Shown: positions 32,605 to 34,500 of the stretch, one piece after another | Position numbering within the stretch: position 1 is the stretch's first letter | How the letters are laid out: each line of letters begins with the position of its first letter | NCBI GenBank assembly: GCA_014529385.2 | Contig: CM043964.1 | Coordinates: 7,721,997-7,756,496, forward strand | From: Adiantum capillus-veneris | Lineage: Eukaryota > Streptophyta > Polypodiopsida > Polypodiales > Pteridaceae | Direction: 5' to 3' | DNA: 34,500 nt | Translations under genes and position numbers: made by a program | Notes under the pieces: generated by a model | The model's database searches: none | Seen by the model: only the letters and a program-made list of their open reading frames with translations | Told to the model about the DNA's origin: nothing

Positions 32605-33133
32605 TCATAAGTTTCCAAGTACTAGCAAAGGTCTCGTAAGAGTTTGGCAATCATCGAGAAAAAATTGTACAAGTAAATTGTCAAAAATAACTTCACCTAC
32701 ATAAATGAATTCCTCATTGATATCCTTGATATCATCAAAAAAAAGTGACCATGTTATCTTTCTCTTGCATAATTTTTGCCTCCAACACTTTACCCAACAA
32801 TGCGATTTTTGCCTCATTGTTGCGACTTGCATAAAGACCACCAGCCAGAGTATCCCCAAGCCTATTTTTTTGGTTTTGATGCATGAGCATGTGCACCTCT
32901 TACATCCTGACAAAATTGCTCATCCATAGACAAGCAACTCTAACAGCAACAACAGATATGTTGCAACTATTTTCAATAGAGCTTGTATTTATAGAAGGTG
33001 TGCATACATCAATGCTTTGCACTGCTTTGACAAGAACATGCGTCATCATGTAAGTCCACATTGGGAAGTTATCCCCATCTAGTTTTTCCTCAATAGCAAA
33101 TATCTTGAAAACATCTTTGTTGTTCTTATTCAT
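32605..33133 (-). pseudogene. Copia gag, frameshifted and truncated
   Basis: The start reads MNKNNKDVFKIFAIEEKLDG then DNFPMWTYMMTHVLV, the N-terminal copia gag motif (K.DG.NYP.W...M). A frameshift near 32900 moves coding into another frame, and single-base shifts continue. The later part, FFDDIKDINEEFIYVGEVIF then LVQFFLDD, matches the gag (UBN2-type) helical region. The product would have been the copia nucleocapsid precursor. Downstream zinc knuckle and pol are missing. Confidence 0.75.
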
Positions 33134-33473
33134 GGTGAATGACTACATCTGATGTAAAAACTGCCCAAAAAAGAGGAAAAATGAAGTAGGAGTAACACAT
33201 GCTATATAGCACAATCTGGAAAAAAAATTGTAAGGGACCTGTTCTACAAAAATTGCAATGACAAAAATATTGCACAAAAGGATGAAATTGCCTACATAAT
33301 TCTGCCTATAGTGGAAACGAATGCCGAAATGAGCCCAAATGAGAATTTGAGCTCACTAAGCTCTACAAGCTTACCCAAATTATTAGTCAACCAGCTGACG
33401 CTTGCCAAAGCTTGCAAAAATCTAAGAATGTAAGAGAAAGGGTGTAGGCAATAGTGCCGGCAGGACGTGACAT

Positions 33474-33487
33474 GCTTTGATACTAAT
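33474..33487 (-). promoter_or_regulatory. Copia primer-binding site (initiator-Met tRNA type)
   Basis: The minus strand reads ATTAGTATCAAAGC directly after an LTR end CCAACA. It shares the TATCA.AGC core of the usual plant copia primer site, with substitutions. Confidence 0.55.
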
Positions 33488-33828
33488 TGTTGGAATTAGG
33501 GTTGCAAGGATGTATACGCAACTTGGAAAAGCGTAAGAAGCTCAAGGCACAAAACAAAGAGTGTCCTATTCAATGTGCAAGTAGAAAGGTGAGTTAGCCC
33601 TCGAATGGTGCATATACATTGGGAAAGGGAAGCGGGGGGGGGCTGGGCTCTTAGTAGGGCCAGGAGTGCCCCAATGATCCTAAGTGTGTTAACGCATCAC
33701 TACCCTAAGCATGTCAATTTCTTCTTTCCACTCTGTAATGCAGCCTTAAATTTCATTTTGGGAAATTTCCCTTGTAATCATTAATTAAGTACTCTAGTAG
33801 TATCAACAAGCAAGCATCCTTAATTTTG

Positions 33829-33845
33829 TGGTGTGTGTGTGTGAG

Positions 33846-33900
<55 letters not shown>
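33829..33900. repeat. GT then AT microsatellite
   Basis: A GT run followed by two long AT runs separated by AATTTTAT. The AT part is self-complementary and can form a cruciform. Confidence 0.95.
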
Positions 33901-34500
33901 GACTATGTTACATCTCTCAAACTTCAAATATGACCTATGGAACCATATGAAACATGTCACATCATCCGTGTTGTTGCATTGATCAATGGCAAGATGACGT
34001 TTGAAGACTGTGGGTATCAGGATGGAAATTTAGAGTCCACCAAGTGATTGGGAGAGAACATATGTAAGAGTGATCCGTGGGCTAAAAATGTGACGAGGGC
34101 AAGCTCAAATATAATTAAGATGGATCACTTAAGTAAGGTGTGATGCCTAGACTCTATGACTTACAAGGGACATTGTATTCATACAGAGAGGGACTCTTCG
34201 CACCCCACCTTTTATCAACAAGAGTGGGAGCTAACCCAAATTGCTTGGTTGCGCACGCTGTCATGCAACTCCGCTCCCATGCTAAGAAAGATGCCAAAAA
34301 AATGCACATCAAGTTTGTTTAAAGATTACATGATTAATGAACAATGTTTAGGGACTGGTAACAGGCCAAGTTTAATCCTGAATGTATGTCAAATGCGGCT
34401 GAAAGGGCCAAAACATGCCTTAATGATGCTAAAAAGAGCTATGCTTGAAGTGGGCACAGATGGGATATTATGACCTAGACATGTAGTGCTTGACCGACAG
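33901..34500. other. Unassigned DNA at the window end
   Basis: Open frames here (34140-34322, 34156-34473) show no family motif. The wording resembles LTR or leader sequence of an unplaced retroelement, but I cannot support a call. Confidence 0.35.

Larger units (their letters stand above)
32580..33813 (-). mobile_element. Ty1/copia fragment: 5' LTR, primer site, leader and partial gag
   Basis: Read leftward: a probable LTR from about 33813 (TGTTGATAC) to 33488 (CCAACA), an initiator-Met-type primer site ATTAGTATCAAAGC (33487-33474, compare TGGTATCAGAGC), a leader, then gag from 33133. The element breaks off around 32580, before protease. LTR outer end is inferred from TG...CA ends only. Confidence 0.65.

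Overview
The window looks like a repeat-rich plant nuclear region. Evidence includes a Ty3/gypsy element primed by plant-type tRNA-Asp, a copia solo LTR with a plant-style LTR tail, spliceosomal introns with GT/AG borders, and AT-rich spacers. No intact cellular gene was found. Two decayed, intron-bearing genes at 22.5-30.6 kb belong to families I associate mainly with non-seed plants, invertebrates and microbial or phage DNA. I therefore lean towards a fern, lycophyte or bryophyte, but the sequence does not settle this.

Layout, left half (1-19.5 kb). A 5'-truncated LINE tail (1140-1993, minus) abuts a roughly 4-kb sequence, called X here. X occurs twice in direct orientation, at 1994-6649 and 15304-19456. 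Between the copies lies a Ty3/gypsy element on the minus strand: 5' LTR, tRNA-Asp primer site, gag with four zinc knuckles, protease, reverse transcriptase and RNase H. It is cut off just before the integrase. Its coding part is one reading frame with four stop codons and no frameshift. Left X carries an 835-bp copia solo LTR with a perfect 5-bp target duplication, and right X retains the matching empty site. The simplest history is a tandem duplication of a gypsy-plus-X unit, followed by loss of the left gypsy, a 374-bp deletion and the solo LTR insertion. A 1.05-kb tract of apparent identity between otherwise diverged copies suggests later gene conversion.

Layout, right half (19.5-34.5 kb). 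Two fragments of one copia family face each other (19461-20180 plus, 32580-33813 minus). Between them are two decayed genes arranged head to head. The minus gene (22510-25028) resembles the DUF7869-type family, with a possible RNase-H-like acidic triad. The plus gene (27372-30625) is a six-exon gene ending in a beta-class DNA amino-methyltransferase (N4-cytosine or N6-adenine type). The 2.3 kb between them carries an array of palindromes with core TTGTATTCTAGAATACAA, and the same palindromes recur in the methyltransferase introns. This is the most unusual part of the window and may be the remains of an undescribed methyltransferase-bearing mobile element. A CACTA-like non-autonomous transposon (30651-31989) sits 25 bp past the methyltransferase stop codon.
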